A DNA stretch of 23,079 nucleotides from Cloacimonetes bacterium UBA5456 (GCA_002427325.1 DIQS01000062.1:24179-47257); one strand, 5' to 3'; counted from the stretch's first letter, positions 8,377 to 16,884 are shown. Program-made: numbers and translations. The notes: generated by a model not told the origin, from the sequence alone.

Positions 8377-9369
8377 ATGAAAAAGTTGATTCCCATCGGG
8401 GTGGACAAAATCTTTGCCCTGGTGGGAATCAGCAAAAATTCGGGGAAAACCAGCGTATTAAACGCTATTTTGCAGGATTTTCCGCAATATCGCTGGGCTG
8501 TTTTGAGCACGGGGATCGATGGGGAAGAGCTGGATGCGCTGTTCAAAACGCCGAAACCGCAGGTAAGTCTTGCCGCGGGAAGCCTTTTCGTGTGCGATGA
8601 GGAGTCCCTCAAAGGCGGGGGTAGCGGAATCAGGCTGCTCGGACGTTTTGAGGATGTGGGCAGAATCCTCTATATTGCATGCGCAGAGCGAGATATCAAG
8701 GTTCGCATCACGGGGCCGGCAAGCGTGAGATCGCAGCGCAAGATTATCCGTATCCTGCAAAAAGAGGGGGCGGAGAAGGTCTTGGTGGACGGTGCGTTAG
8801 ACAGGAAATCCATAGCTCTTGATGAGGGGATAGATGCGCTGATTCTCTGTATTGGTGCGAGTTTTGGGGCTCTGCCCAGTATCAAAGAAGAGATACGGCG
8901 GCTTGTTATTATGCGGGATATTCCGCTTTTTGAGGGGTCATATTATCTCAGGAGACGTTTTGCAGGTTCTGATGAGCTTTTGAAGTGTCTCAAAGGCCGC
9001 TGGTTTCAGACGGGAATTAAGAGCGTTTTGGGAGATGAAGATGGCTTGCAAGAGCTATTTGCGCAGGGCGTGGAAAGTCTCTATCTGCCGACTGCGCTTA
9101 CGGATGCAGTCTTTGAGAACTATCAAAGTCAATTGCGGCATCTCAAGAGTTTGATCATTCGCCATCCTCAGAATCTGCAGCTTTCACTATCTAATCTAAA
9201 CAAACTTATGAAAATCACGCGAGTGCGAAGCCTTATACCCTTTAAGATCAAGGCTTTTGCTATCAATAGCACGGCGATCGGGGCGGCTCAGCCGGCGGCG
9301 GATGAATATCGCAGTGAGATCAGGAAAAGCTTCCCTGAGCTTGAATTCATCGATATTATGGAGGTCTAA
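8377..9369 (+). CDS. P-loop NTPase of unknown function in lysine operon
   Basis: I do not recognise this 330-residue protein by name. A Walker A loop is clear near the N-terminus: VGISKNSGKTS (residues 16-26), with Lys24 and Thr25 as expected phosphate and magnesium ligands; the spacing resembles MobB/CooC-type P-loops ('NSGKT'). GALDRKS around residue 148 may follow a Walker-B-like strand (KVLVDGA). There is no signal peptide or membrane segment. It starts 23 bp after kamA and ends 3 bp before the cation transporter gene, so it is probably translated from the same mRNA. Lysine-fermentation clusters in other bacteria carry accessory genes of uncertain role near the B12-dependent aminomutase; this may be one. 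A chaperone or cofactor-loading role is an inference only. The upstream ribosome-binding site is weak. Confidence 0.6.
   Translation: MKKLIPIGVDKIFALVGISKNSGKTSVLNAILQDFPQYRWAVLSTGIDGEELDALFKTPKPQVSLAAGSLFVCDEESLKGGGSGIRLLGRFEDVGRILYIACAERDIKVRITGPASVRSQRKIIRILQKEGAEKVLVDGALDRKSIALDEGIDALILCIGASFGALPSIKEEIRRLVIMRDIPLFEGSYYLRRRFAGSDELLKCLKGRWFQTGIKSVLGDEDGLQELFAQGVESLYLPTALTDAVFENYQSQLRHLKSLIIRHPQNLQLSLSNLNKLMKITRVRSLIPFKIKAFAINSTAIGAAQPAADEYRSEIRKSFPELEFIDIMEV
9360..9365 (+). promoter_or_regulatory. Ribosome-binding site fixing a GTG start of the CDF gene
   Basis: GGAGGT lies in the last codons of the preceding gene, 7 nt before the GTG at 9373, and supports this non-ATG start. Confidence 0.7.
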
Positions 9370-9372
9370 ACT

Positions 9373-10290
9373 GTGAAAGAAAGGGATAAATTGACTTCTT
9401 TTGTGGTGAATCTCGGCTTGGGTTCAAACGTTATTCTTGCTGTGCTCAAGACCTTTGTCGGCATCTTTGGACATAGCCCGGGGCTGGTCGCAGACGGGAT
9501 CAATTCTACTTCGGATGTCATGTATTATGTGGTGGTAAAGTTTTTTATCCATCAGGCAAAAAAGCCGGCGGATGTGGAGCATCCTTATGGACATAGACAG
9601 TTGGAACCCATTGCGGCGATTGTGGTTGGGGCATTCATTCTCGCCACGGGACTTGCCATCTTTTGGGATAGTGTGCAGAAGGTCTATGCGCTCTTTTTTA
9701 GCTCGGAAATCACGCAGATCGCTTCGCTCTGGGCACTGCTTGCCGCCATCTTTACTTTCCTGCTCAAGATCGGGCTCTATTATTTCACTCGCAAATCGGC
9801 AAAAGATACCAAGAATCTCACTCTCAAAGCACTTGCCAGCGATCACCTAAATGACATCATGGCAAGCTTTGCCGTCATCATCGGAATCCTTGCCGGACGC
9901 ATATTTGGCTGGTTTTGGACTGATCCCATGGCGGGGGCAATTGTGGCGATTTATATCGTGAAAACGGGGATCGAGATCATCGTGGAATCCTCGCGCGAAA
10001 TCATGGATAGAGTGCCGGATGAGAAGTTTGGGCGTGAGCTCAGGGATATTGCGATGTCCGTCGATGGCGTTCGGAGCGTGGAAGAGATTGGAGTGCATAA
10101 GGTTGGGCAACATTATACTTTGAATATAACCATCAGCGTGTCCGGAGATATTTCCATCGATGAAGGACACGATATCTCGCACAAAGTGGAACAACGCTTG
10201 CTCGAATCTTTCGACGACGGCATCAATCGCGTCCACATCCATTATCATCCTCATAGAGTGCGTAACATCAATAAAGGAAATGATTTATGA
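9373..10290 (+). CDS. Cation diffusion facilitator family transporter (possible Mn2+ exporter)
   Basis: The 305-residue inner-membrane protein has the CDF layout: six predicted membrane segments in about residues 10-205, then a cytosolic ferredoxin-like domain ending in HIHYHPH. TM2 carries LVADGINSTSD, giving Asn44 and Asp48 at the positions of the usual (D/H)xxxD pair; TM5 carries ASDHLND, giving Asp157 and Asp161. HPYGHRQLEP (70-79) is a family signature. An Asn-Asp/Asp-Asp transport site is, as far as I recall, characteristic of the Mn2+ exporters related to MntE, so manganese is the favoured substrate, but this is inference. The gene starts with GTG 3 bp after the P-loop gene and overlaps the next gene by 4 bp (ATGA), implying translational coupling. 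Confidence 0.88.
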   Translation: MKERDKLTSFVVNLGLGSNVILAVLKTFVGIFGHSPGLVADGINSTSDVMYYVVVKFFIHQAKKPADVEHPYGHRQLEPIAAIVVGAFILATGLAIFWDSVQKVYALFFSSEITQIASLWALLAAIFTFLLKIGLYYFTRKSAKDTKNLTLKALASDHLNDIMASFAVIIGILAGRIFGWFWTDPMAGAIVAIYIVKTGIEIIVESSREIMDRVPDEKFGRELRDIAMSVDGVRSVEEIGVHKVGQHYTLNITISVSGDISIDEGHDISHKVEQRLLESFDDGINRVHIHYHPHRVRNINKGNDL

Positions 10291-11525
10291 ATATCGGAAG
10301 ACAGGTCTTATTGACAATCATCATCATCACTATGGCGAGCTTTACTTTGGCCTCGCTTTTCTCCCCAAAAAAGGGAAAGGAAGTTGAAGAATTCATGCCT
10401 TTGATCGATCCTTGGGAAGTGCAAATCGTGCCTCCTGGCGGGTCGATCTTCTCAGTTTTAAGCAATTTTGAACTGTCCGGCACCGAGATCGGAATGATGG
10501 CGTATCGCTTTGGAGACTATATAGATGTGACCACCATCCAGCCGGGAGATACGCTGAAAGTTATCCTCGATGAGAGCCGGGAAAAGATATCTAAGATGAT
10601 GTTTGTCCAAGAACCTACGGTCAGACACCATTTTGAGGTAGTCGGCGACTCTTTGGCATATTTCAAAGAAGCACTGCCCGTGAAAAGACAAGAGAAAATC
10701 TTGGATGGAACTCTGGAAACGACATTGGATGCGGCACTTTTGTCGCTCGGACTCAGTCCTGCTGCTAAACAGAGCATCAACAATGGCTTAGAGGGCGAGA
10801 TTAGCTTCCAGAGCGATGCCAGAAAAGGGGATAAGTTCCGGGTCTTCTTGGAAGAGCGGATATTTGAGGGTAAACCCTTGCCCGGAGCGAAGATACTCTA
10901 TGTGAATTATGAGGGGCAAAGAACGGGATTTCATGAGCTTTATCGCTATGAACAAGAGGACGAAAAGTCTGTGCTCAATGGGCTTTATAATAAGGAAGGC
11001 AAGAGCAATAATGCCTCCGGCGTGGGCTTTCCGCTTGCCAGTATTCACGTTAGCTCCTCTTTTGGACGTAGGCTTGATCCTTTCACCGGACGCTGGTCAA
11101 CTCATAACGGGGTGGACTATCGTGCGCGTTCCGGTACGCCGGTCTATGCCGTGGCAAATGGAACCGTCACACAAGCTCGTTATAACGGAGGCTTTGGCAA
11201 TGAGGTCAGGATCAAACACGCCAGCGGGATGATTACGCAATATGCACACATCTTATCGATGTCGGCAAGAGTGGGACAAACCGTGAAACGTGGGCAGATC
11301 ATAGGACGCGTGGGTTCAACGGGACGCTCCACGGGTGCACATTTGCACTTCGGGCTCATTAATAACGGGAAGTATATCAATCCCAATCAATTGCGCATGG
11401 TCGGCGCAGAGAAGCTCAACGACAAGCAAATGAAAGAGTTTGCTCAGCAAAAAGAGAAGATCAAACTCAGGATGGAAAGGAAGCTTAACCCGCCGGAAGA
11501 GCCGGAGCTTGCCGCTAAATCCTGA
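10287..11525 (+). CDS. Exported M23 (LytM-type) peptidoglycan endopeptidase
   Basis: The 412-residue protein begins with a hydrophobic signal peptide or anchor (residues 8-25). Residues 50-215 form an N-terminal region of the kind seen in MepM-like hydrolases (IQPGDTLKV at 84-92 is LysM/OapA-like). The M23 domain covers about 248-370: zinc ligands His273 and Asp277 (HNGVD, 273-277) and His354 of HLHF (352-355), with His321 (YAHI) and His352 as the likely catalytic histidines. All key residues are present, so it should be an active metallopeptidase that cuts peptide cross-links in the periplasm, not a degenerate regulator. A charged, probably coiled tail follows (375-400). It overlaps the CDF gene by 4 bp and is the last gene of the operon; a functional tie to lysine metabolism is not evident. 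Confidence 0.9.
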   Translation: MNIGRQVLLTIIIITMASFTLASLFSPKKGKEVEEFMPLIDPWEVQIVPPGGSIFSVLSNFELSGTEIGMMAYRFGDYIDVTTIQPGDTLKVILDESREKISKMMFVQEPTVRHHFEVVGDSLAYFKEALPVKRQEKILDGTLETTLDAALLSLGLSPAAKQSINNGLEGEISFQSDARKGDKFRVFLEERIFEGKPLPGAKILYVNYEGQRTGFHELYRYEQEDEKSVLNGLYNKEGKSNNASGVGFPLASIHVSSSFGRRLDPFTGRWSTHNGVDYRARSGTPVYAVANGTVTQARYNGGFGNEVRIKHASGMITQYAHILSMSARVGQTVKRGQIIGRVGSTGRSTGAHLHFGLINNGKYINPNQLRMVGAEKLNDKQMKEFAQQKEKIKLRMERKLNPPEEPELAAKS

Positions 11526-11569
11526 TGCCGTGACCGCGTTTAGAAGAATCATTGCAAAGAAAGATTTAA

Positions 11570-11587
11570 CTTGCCAAGTTTGACAAG
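11570..11587. repeat. 18-bp near-palindrome upstream of exported protein gene
   Basis: CTTGCCAA (11570-11577) and TTGACAAG (11580-11587) are inverted copies matching at 7 of 8 positions. It overlaps a TTGACA hexamer and lies about 40 bp before the next start, so it could be an operator; no good -10 was found. Confidence 0.35.
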
Positions 11588-11627
11588 GATTATTAATTAG
11601 AATGCAAACTATTTTCGGATGGTGGAA

Positions 11628-13226
11628 ATGAAAAGAATATGTATAGTTAGTGCACTAATACTAATGGTGCTTACCGCCCTGTCGGGTGTAGTCCAGACAG
11701 ACGACGGGAAAGATGTGCTCGCGTATTGGAGCTTTAATGTTGGTGAAATATCTAAAACGCCCGGTGCGAATGGTGAATTGTATGCAGATGAGGGTAGCGG
11801 AGAGATACAGTGTACATTTCCTATTAATACTTCAACAATTTATACTGGTACAAGCACGAACTTGGTAGTATCAGGTTATGATGGTGGTCGTGCCCTTGGA
11901 TTTACAAAACCTAGTGCAAGCGGTTCTTACTTGTTTGAACGAGACATTGAAGTCAAGTTTTCGACAAAATATTATGAAGATATCACTGTTAGCTATGCGG
12001 TGTTATTTGGATCAGCAAACACCGGCGACTACATAGAAACAACTACACACACAATACAATACTCTTATAATGGTGGTGTTTACGAAACAATCAATGATCC
12101 AATTACGCCTGAGTTAAATAATAGATGGAATCTAAAAGTCTTTAACCTACATGGTATTACAGAAGTAAATGATAATTCAGAGGTTAACATCAAAATAAGT
12201 TTGAGCCTTTCGGGTAACCAAGCAAGACAAACTCGTATCGATAACTTCCTCATCACAGGCACGCCTATATATGATTTCATCCCCGATAGAACCGACACTA
12301 TTGCAAACACCACGATCACTTTTGAAGAGGGTGTGGCAGATAACATCACGAATACAGCGATGATGCCTACCTTGCCTCCAAATGCAGCGGACGGTTCAGA
12401 ATCTCTTGCCTTGGATTTGAAGGGCGAAGGGCCGTGGCGCATAATCCTTGAGAATGACAAAGAGTATTGTGCTTATAACCATGGCGGTGCTTGGGTTGAG
12501 GTGATTAAGTCCGAGGGCAATTCTGAGTCCGATGGCTACTTTGAGATTGAGATACCATCACAGCGCACGGGAAATGAGCTCTTTGTCCTCTTTTCGGACT
12601 CCCAGCCCACCCTGCCGGTTGAACTCACTGCTTTCAAGGTCTTTGCATATCCGGGCTTAGCCCCCAAGATAAGCTGGGAAACCGCGAGTGAGACCGCTCT
12701 AAACGGCTATTATGTCCTTAGAGGAGAGAGTCCAAACCTCCAATCGGCACAAGTGATAAGCCCGCTCATACATGCACAAAATAGCTCGCTTTATATGCGC
12801 TATGAGTTTGAAGACAAGACCGTCGTCTCGGAAGCGAGATATTACTATTGGCTACACATCCTTGAACTCAACCAGATTGACTCCTATGCGGGTCCTATTG
12901 CGCTGGAATATTATACCGAAGAAAGCCAGACGCCGGAGCATACTTATGCTATTACAGGGATACGAGATATCTATCCCAACCCATTTAATCCCAGCACCAA
13001 TATTTCCTTTGAGCTTGCCGATGATAGTGAGGTGGCTTTCAAGATGTATAACCTCAGAGGTGAAGAGGTTCTCGGGCTCGAGAGCAGGCCTTATCCAAAG
13101 GGAGTTCATCACATTTATATTGACAGCAAGACGCAAGCCGGCAGAGAGTTACCCGCAGGAGTGTATTTCCTTAAGATGCAAGCAGGCGCCAGTAGCCATA
13201 TAAGGAAGATAACACTATTGAAATAA
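11628..13226 (+). CDS. Mosaic exported protein with C-terminal sorting-type module
   Basis: The product (532 residues from the ATG at 11628; an ATG at 11619 adds three residues) starts with a signal peptide (MKRICIVSALILMVLTALSG). Residues 25-210 are a beta-rich domain of unknown function beginning DVLAYWSF. Residues 210-325 hold a linker domain. After TLPVELTAF comes a fibronectin-like module (about 330-440), and the last 86 residues are a YPNPFNPST module ending IRKITLLK, similar to T9SS type-A sorting and FlgD-Ig-like tails. The last two modules resemble those of the gene at 20614-22197. The DNA coding for the N-terminal third looks visibly richer in A and T than the rest, consistent with domain shuffling. 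It is likely cell-surface or secreted; no catalytic motif is seen. Confidence 0.8.
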   Translation: MKRICIVSALILMVLTALSGVVQTDDGKDVLAYWSFNVGEISKTPGANGELYADEGSGEIQCTFPINTSTIYTGTSTNLVVSGYDGGRALGFTKPSASGSYLFERDIEVKFSTKYYEDITVSYAVLFGSANTGDYIETTTHTIQYSYNGGVYETINDPITPELNNRWNLKVFNLHGITEVNDNSEVNIKISLSLSGNQARQTRIDNFLITGTPIYDFIPDRTDTIANTTITFEEGVADNITNTAMMPTLPPNAADGSESLALDLKGEGPWRIILENDKEYCAYNHGGAWVEVIKSEGNSESDGYFEIEIPSQRTGNELFVLFSDSQPTLPVELTAFKVFAYPGLAPKISWETASETALNGYYVLRGESPNLQSAQVISPLIHAQNSSLYMRYEFEDKTVVSEARYYYWLHILELNQIDSYAGPIALEYYTEESQTPEHTYAITGIRDIYPNPFNPSTNISFELADDSEVAFKMYNLRGEEVLGLESRPYPKGVHHIYIDSKTQAGRELPAGVYFLKMQAGASSHIRKITLLK

Positions 13227-13306
13227 CAAGTGGATGCAGAGCGCAAAACGCAATGGTTCAAACTGTTGCATGCCCAAGCAGGCAAGACGCATCCGCCAAG
13301 ACTTAT

Positions 13307-13310
13307 GGAG
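13307..13310 (+). promoter_or_regulatory. Ribosome-binding site favouring GTG start of the M1 peptidase
   Basis: GGAG lies 7 nt before GTG 13318. Starting there leaves an ideal signal peptide, while the upstream ATG at 13234 would add 28 hydrophilic, basic residues in front of it and has no good ribosome-binding site. Confidence 0.65.
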
Positions 13311-13317
13311 AAAGAAA

Positions 13318-16167
13318 GTGAAGAAGAGAGAGATATTAATCGTGCTCATGCTGCTGATGGCAGCGCTTTGGGCAAGTCCCCAAAAGGCGATTCATTCCCG
13401 CAAATATATGAACCTGCCATTATCAGGGCTGCAAGAGCCTTCCCGCGCGGACAGCCTCACCGGCTTCGACGTTCAGAAATACACCATCACGCTGGAGATT
13501 AGCCAAGACCCAAACCACATCGAAGGCAGCGTGAAAGCGCAGGTTTTGGCTACCGCAGCGCTGAGCCAGATGACATACAATCTGGAGCATCTAACGGTCT
13601 CGCAAGTGAAGCTAAACGGTAATGTTTGCAGCTTTGTGCACGAGGACGGCTTGCTATCCATTCCCGTGGTTGCCGCAGCGGGTGAGAGCTTTGAGACCGA
13701 GGTCTTTTATGGTGGAACGCCCCAGCTTTCCGGCACTCCATACAACGTTGGTATGTATATGCGCACCAATAGTATATTCACGGTGAGCGATCCCGATGCA
13801 GGGCGCTTTTGGTGGCCTTGCTACGACCATCCTTGGGATAAAGCGGTGGTTGATCTCATCATCACAATGCGCTCGGATTGGAAGGTTGCAGCGAACGGAC
13901 TGCGCGAGAGCATCACGGACAATGGCGACGGCACTTCCACGACCATCTGGCGCGGCGAACACCCGATGACCACCTACTTGGTTTGCATCACCGCCGGCGA
14001 CTATGTGGAGATCCCGCAGACGGCTTTAGGCGGCGAGCTTCCCATCCTGAACTTTGTCGCTCCACATCAAGAGCAAAACGCGCTCTACGACTTAGGCAGA
14101 CTGCCTGAAATGATCGACTATTACAGCGGACTCTTTGGAGTGTATCCCTTTGAGAAATATGGCAATGCCACGGTGAACATGAGCACTTTCGGCGCCATGG
14201 AACATCAGACCATGACGACTTTGGGCAATTACATCATTGACGGCGTGCGCGGGCATGAGCTGACTGTTGCGCATGAGCTTGTGCACCAATGGTATGGCAA
14301 TGCTGTGAGCTTCTTAGATTTCTGTGATGTCTGGCTTTCCGAAGCTTTTGCCACCTATGGCGAGATGCTTTGGGTGGATCACACCGAGGGCTGGCAAGCT
14401 GCATGTGACTATGTGCAAAGCAGTTATCACAGCTATTATTTGAATTGGGAGAGCGAGAGCAATCCGCCCACGATCTACGACCCGCCCTTCAATCGCTATT
14501 TCTATCCCCAATCCTACGAGAAAGCCGCGTCCGTCCTGCACATGCTGCGTCTCAAGCTCGGCGACGACATGTTCTTTGAGCTTTTGCAGAGCTATTTTGA
14601 GGAATATAAGCACGGCAACGCCATCACTCCTGAGTTCCAAGCCCTTGCAGAAGGCATATTTGGCGAGAGTTTAGAGCAGTTTTTCCAGCAATGGATATAT
14701 GGTAGTGGCATCCCGCGCGTTGAGTATTCCGTCTGGCAGCGTCCCAGCGATAATTTTATCAAGATAAAAGCAAAGACCACAAGCACTTCAGCGACTGAGT
14801 TCACGGTGGACATTCCCTTCTTGGTGCAGACTGCTGCCGGCAGTGATTCGCTGCTCGTGGTGGCAAGTCCCGAGGGCACAGACAACATCTTTACAGGCAT
14901 TGGCGAACTGCTGGGACATAGCGCAAACCATAACAACTGGACGCTTTTACGCGGCTTGCAAAGCAAAACGATCACGCTCGACAGAGTGCTTCCCTTGCGC
15001 GATGCAGTGATGATTGTTTGGGAAGAAATGGCCGGCGCAAACGCTTATATCGTATTCTTTAAACAAAGCACAGACGAAGAATGGGAGCAGATCTTTGCCT
15101 TGGAGAGTCCCTTGACCATAGATTTCTTGGAATGCGGCGTGCAATATGACTTCAAGGTTTGTCCCGTCGATAGCGAAGCCTTTTATGGCATGAGTTCCGA
15201 GGTGAAAAGCGGCAGCCCCGTCTCGTTTACGATGAGCGAAAAGCTGCTCGTGGTGGACGAAACTCGCAACGGCAGCGGCAGTAGCTATAGTCCTGATGAT
15301 CAGCAGATTGACGACTTCTATAGCGAAGTTCTCGGGCAATATATCGGCGACGATTGGGATGTGAGCACGCAAGGCCTGCCGGAACTTGCTGACCTGGCAA
15401 ACTATAAAATTGTTTTGTGGCACGATGACGACTTCAACCAAAACCAAGGGCACTTGGTGGAAAACGCTTTGGCAGCCTATGTTCAAGGCGGCGGACGGCT
15501 GATCTTTTCCGGCTGGGGCAGCGCCACTTATTTCAGCGATTTCTTTTGGGAGAGCGTGAGCGGCGGCGAGATCGAGGTCTTTTTTGACAATTCACCTTGC
15601 CTGAGCGCAGTGATCCCCGTCGAAATGCCGGTGCTGGAGATAGATAGCGATAAACTGGCGACGATCTGGCAGGACAAGCTCCCCAAGATCACCACCTTTG
15701 ACGGCGACTTTGAGACGCTGTATCTCGCAGAGATGGACGAGAGCTTTGAGGGTGCAGGACGCCCGCTTGCTTTCAGGAGCAATGACGGCAGACTCGCTTT
15801 CATGGGCTTCCCCATGTATTTCATGCAAGCAGAGGGGATTAGCCAGCTTTTGGACACCCTGATCGGGCCCTATTGGACGAGCTGTGAAGACGATATTTGC
15901 CCTCCCCCCACCGTTAGTCTGAGCTGCTATCCGAACCCATTTAATCCCAGCACCACGATCAGTTTTGAGCTTCCTAAAGCCGCCGAGATCGAACTGAATC
16001 TTTACAACCTCAAAGGTCAGCGGATCAAGCAGCTTTTCCAAGGAAGAAAACAAAGCGGCAAGCACAGCTTTGAGCTGGATTGCGAAGGTCTTTCCAGCGG
16101 CATCTATCTGATTAGATTAAAAGGAGATAACTTCAACTTGATACGCAAGATAAGCCTCATCAAATAG
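13318..16167 (+). CDS. Exported M1-family zinc metallopeptidase with C-terminal sorting-type module
   Basis: From the GTG at 13318 the product is 949 residues. Residues 1-20 are a signal peptide. The M1 region (about 45-470) shows GAMEH (292-296) in place of the usual GxMEN, zinc motif HELVH (319-323) with Glu342 as third ligand after 18 residues, and Tyr400 (YEKAASVL) as the likely transition-state Tyr. A beta domain (470-550), a fibronectin-like domain (about 555-635) and an alpha/beta domain resembling the class-I amidotransferase/ThuA fold (641-845) follow; the last shows no clear nucleophile. Residues 870-949 are a YPNPFNPST tail ending IRKISLIK. The enzyme probably digests peptides outside the cell, feeding amino-acid fermentation. 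An ATG at 13234 is the alternative start. Confidence 0.88.
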   Translation: MKKREILIVLMLLMAALWASPQKAIHSRKYMNLPLSGLQEPSRADSLTGFDVQKYTITLEISQDPNHIEGSVKAQVLATAALSQMTYNLEHLTVSQVKLNGNVCSFVHEDGLLSIPVVAAAGESFETEVFYGGTPQLSGTPYNVGMYMRTNSIFTVSDPDAGRFWWPCYDHPWDKAVVDLIITMRSDWKVAANGLRESITDNGDGTSTTIWRGEHPMTTYLVCITAGDYVEIPQTALGGELPILNFVAPHQEQNALYDLGRLPEMIDYYSGLFGVYPFEKYGNATVNMSTFGAMEHQTMTTLGNYIIDGVRGHELTVAHELVHQWYGNAVSFLDFCDVWLSEAFATYGEMLWVDHTEGWQAACDYVQSSYHSYYLNWESESNPPTIYDPPFNRYFYPQSYEKAASVLHMLRLKLGDDMFFELLQSYFEEYKHGNAITPEFQALAEGIFGESLEQFFQQWIYGSGIPRVEYSVWQRPSDNFIKIKAKTTSTSATEFTVDIPFLVQTAAGSDSLLVVASPEGTDNIFTGIGELLGHSANHNNWTLLRGLQSKTITLDRVLPLRDAVMIVWEEMAGANAYIVFFKQSTDEEWEQIFALESPLTIDFLECGVQYDFKVCPVDSEAFYGMSSEVKSGSPVSFTMSEKLLVVDETRNGSGSSYSPDDQQIDDFYSEVLGQYIGDDWDVSTQGLPELADLANYKIVLWHDDDFNQNQGHLVENALAAYVQGGGRLIFSGWGSATYFSDFFWESVSGGEIEVFFDNSPCLSAVIPVEMPVLEIDSDKLATIWQDKLPKITTFDGDFETLYLAEMDESFEGAGRPLAFRSNDGRLAFMGFPMYFMQAEGISQLLDTLIGPYWTSCEDDICPPPTVSLSCYPNPFNPSTTISFELPKAAEIELNLYNLKGQRIKQLFQGRKQSGKHSFELDCEGLSSGIYLIRLKGDNFNLIRKISLIK

Positions 16168-16193
16168 AGCGCGCACAACGATTGTTCTTGACT

Positions 16194-16211
16194 ATATAGC
16201 GCGATCTATAT
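16194..16211. repeat. 18-bp palindrome between M1 peptidase and small exported gene
   Basis: ATATAG (16194-16199) and CTATAT (16206-16211) are perfect inverted copies around a 6-bp centre, directly after a TTGACT hexamer. It may mark an operator or internal promoter. Confidence 0.3.
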
Positions 16212-16235
16212 TTTTTGGGAGAACATAAGATTTTT

Positions 16236-16239
16236 AAGG
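16236..16239 (+). promoter_or_regulatory. Ribosome-binding site favouring TTG start of small exported protein
   Basis: AAGG lies 8 nt upstream of TTG 16248, which begins a typical signal peptide. The other in-frame start, TTG 16215, would put 11 hydrophilic residues before it. Confidence 0.5.
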
Positions 16240-16247
16240 CGGACAGC

Positions 16248-16739
16248 TTGAAAAAAATAATAATGATATTAGTCGTGTTGGCATGCTTCAGCGGCTTATT
16301 TGCCCAGAAAGGCCTGTTCAACATAAGATATGGAATGAGCACGGAGGAGGTTGACGAAGTCCTCGCGCGTGCCAGCTTCTATCCGCGTGAGAGCGAAGAC
16401 AACGCCGTGAAATATTACAGCGATATGACTCTCACAGTTTCGGCTATAATGGTCTTCTTTGAGCCCCAAACAAGCAAGGTTGCGGGCTGGTTTGTGAAAT
16501 ATCTCCCCGATCTCGGCGGGATGAACTACCATCTCATCATCGACCGCATCCAAAACATGCACGGCACCAAGAACCACATGGATGAAGAGACCAATCAATT
16601 GATTTGGTTTTTGACCGATGTGCGCACTCTGCACGTGATGTTTGGCCCCGACGGCGGTCTCACGGCGCTTTACTATGATTCACTGTGCCCCGATCTCTTT
16701 TCATTTAGCTCTCCATCAGATGCGGAGATGAACGATTAG
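16248..16739 (+). CDS. Small exported protein of unknown function
   Basis: I do not recognise this protein. From TTG 16248 it has 163 residues: a signal peptide (MKKIIMILVVLACFSGLFAQ) with a likely cleavage after Ala19, then a compact soluble domain. The beginning of the mature part, KGLFNIRYGMSTEEVDEVL, resembles the 'G-M-S-x-x-E-V' opening of small periplasmic or lipoprotein modules that monitor the envelope (SmpA/BamE-like folds), a comparison by eye only. It lacks the lipobox cysteine. It follows the M1 peptidase gene by 80 bp and is closed by a strong terminator at 16776-16807, so the two may share a transcript. There is a palindrome (16194-16211) just before it. Confidence 0.6.
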   Translation: MKKIIMILVVLACFSGLFAQKGLFNIRYGMSTEEVDEVLARASFYPRESEDNAVKYYSDMTLTVSAIMVFFEPQTSKVAGWFVKYLPDLGGMNYHLIIDRIQNMHGTKNHMDEETNQLIWFLTDVRTLHVMFGPDGGLTALYYDSLCPDLFSFSSPSDAEMND

Positions 16740-16775
16740 ACTCATCGGAGATCTGGATTTCAAAACAAAAACTGC

Positions 16776-16807
16776 GGGGCAGATAGGCATTATCTGTCCC
16801 TTTTTTT
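16776..16807 (+). terminator. Strong Rho-independent terminator
   Basis: A 10-bp stem with one G-U pair (GGGGCAGATA at 16776-16785, TATCTGTCCC at 16791-16800) and a 5-nt loop is followed by seven T. It closes the exported-protein transcript and isolates the DUF1538/PII unit. Confidence 0.92.
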
Positions 16808-16831
16808 ATATAAAGAATAGGTCTAAGCACC

Positions 16832-16862
16832 GAATATTCCCGCCCCCCAGCAAGGAATATTC
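16832..16862. promoter_or_regulatory. Paired GAATATTC boxes upstream of the DUF1538/PII unit
   Basis: GAATATTCC (16832-16840) and GGAATATTC (16854-16862) are perfect inverted copies separated by 13 nt. Each contains the 8-bp palindrome GAATATTC, and the two boxes start 23 bp apart, roughly two helical turns. This is the usual look of a site for a dimeric or tetrameric regulator, but it could equally form a 9-bp RNA hairpin. Confidence 0.5.
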
Positions 16863-16884
16863 AGCACGATGAAAGATGATAAAA

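Noticed and set aside
13230..13502. 90-codon frame overlapping the start of the M1 peptidase gene
   Set aside because: It is a shifted-frame shadow of the peptidase gene with low-complexity charged content and no signal peptide.
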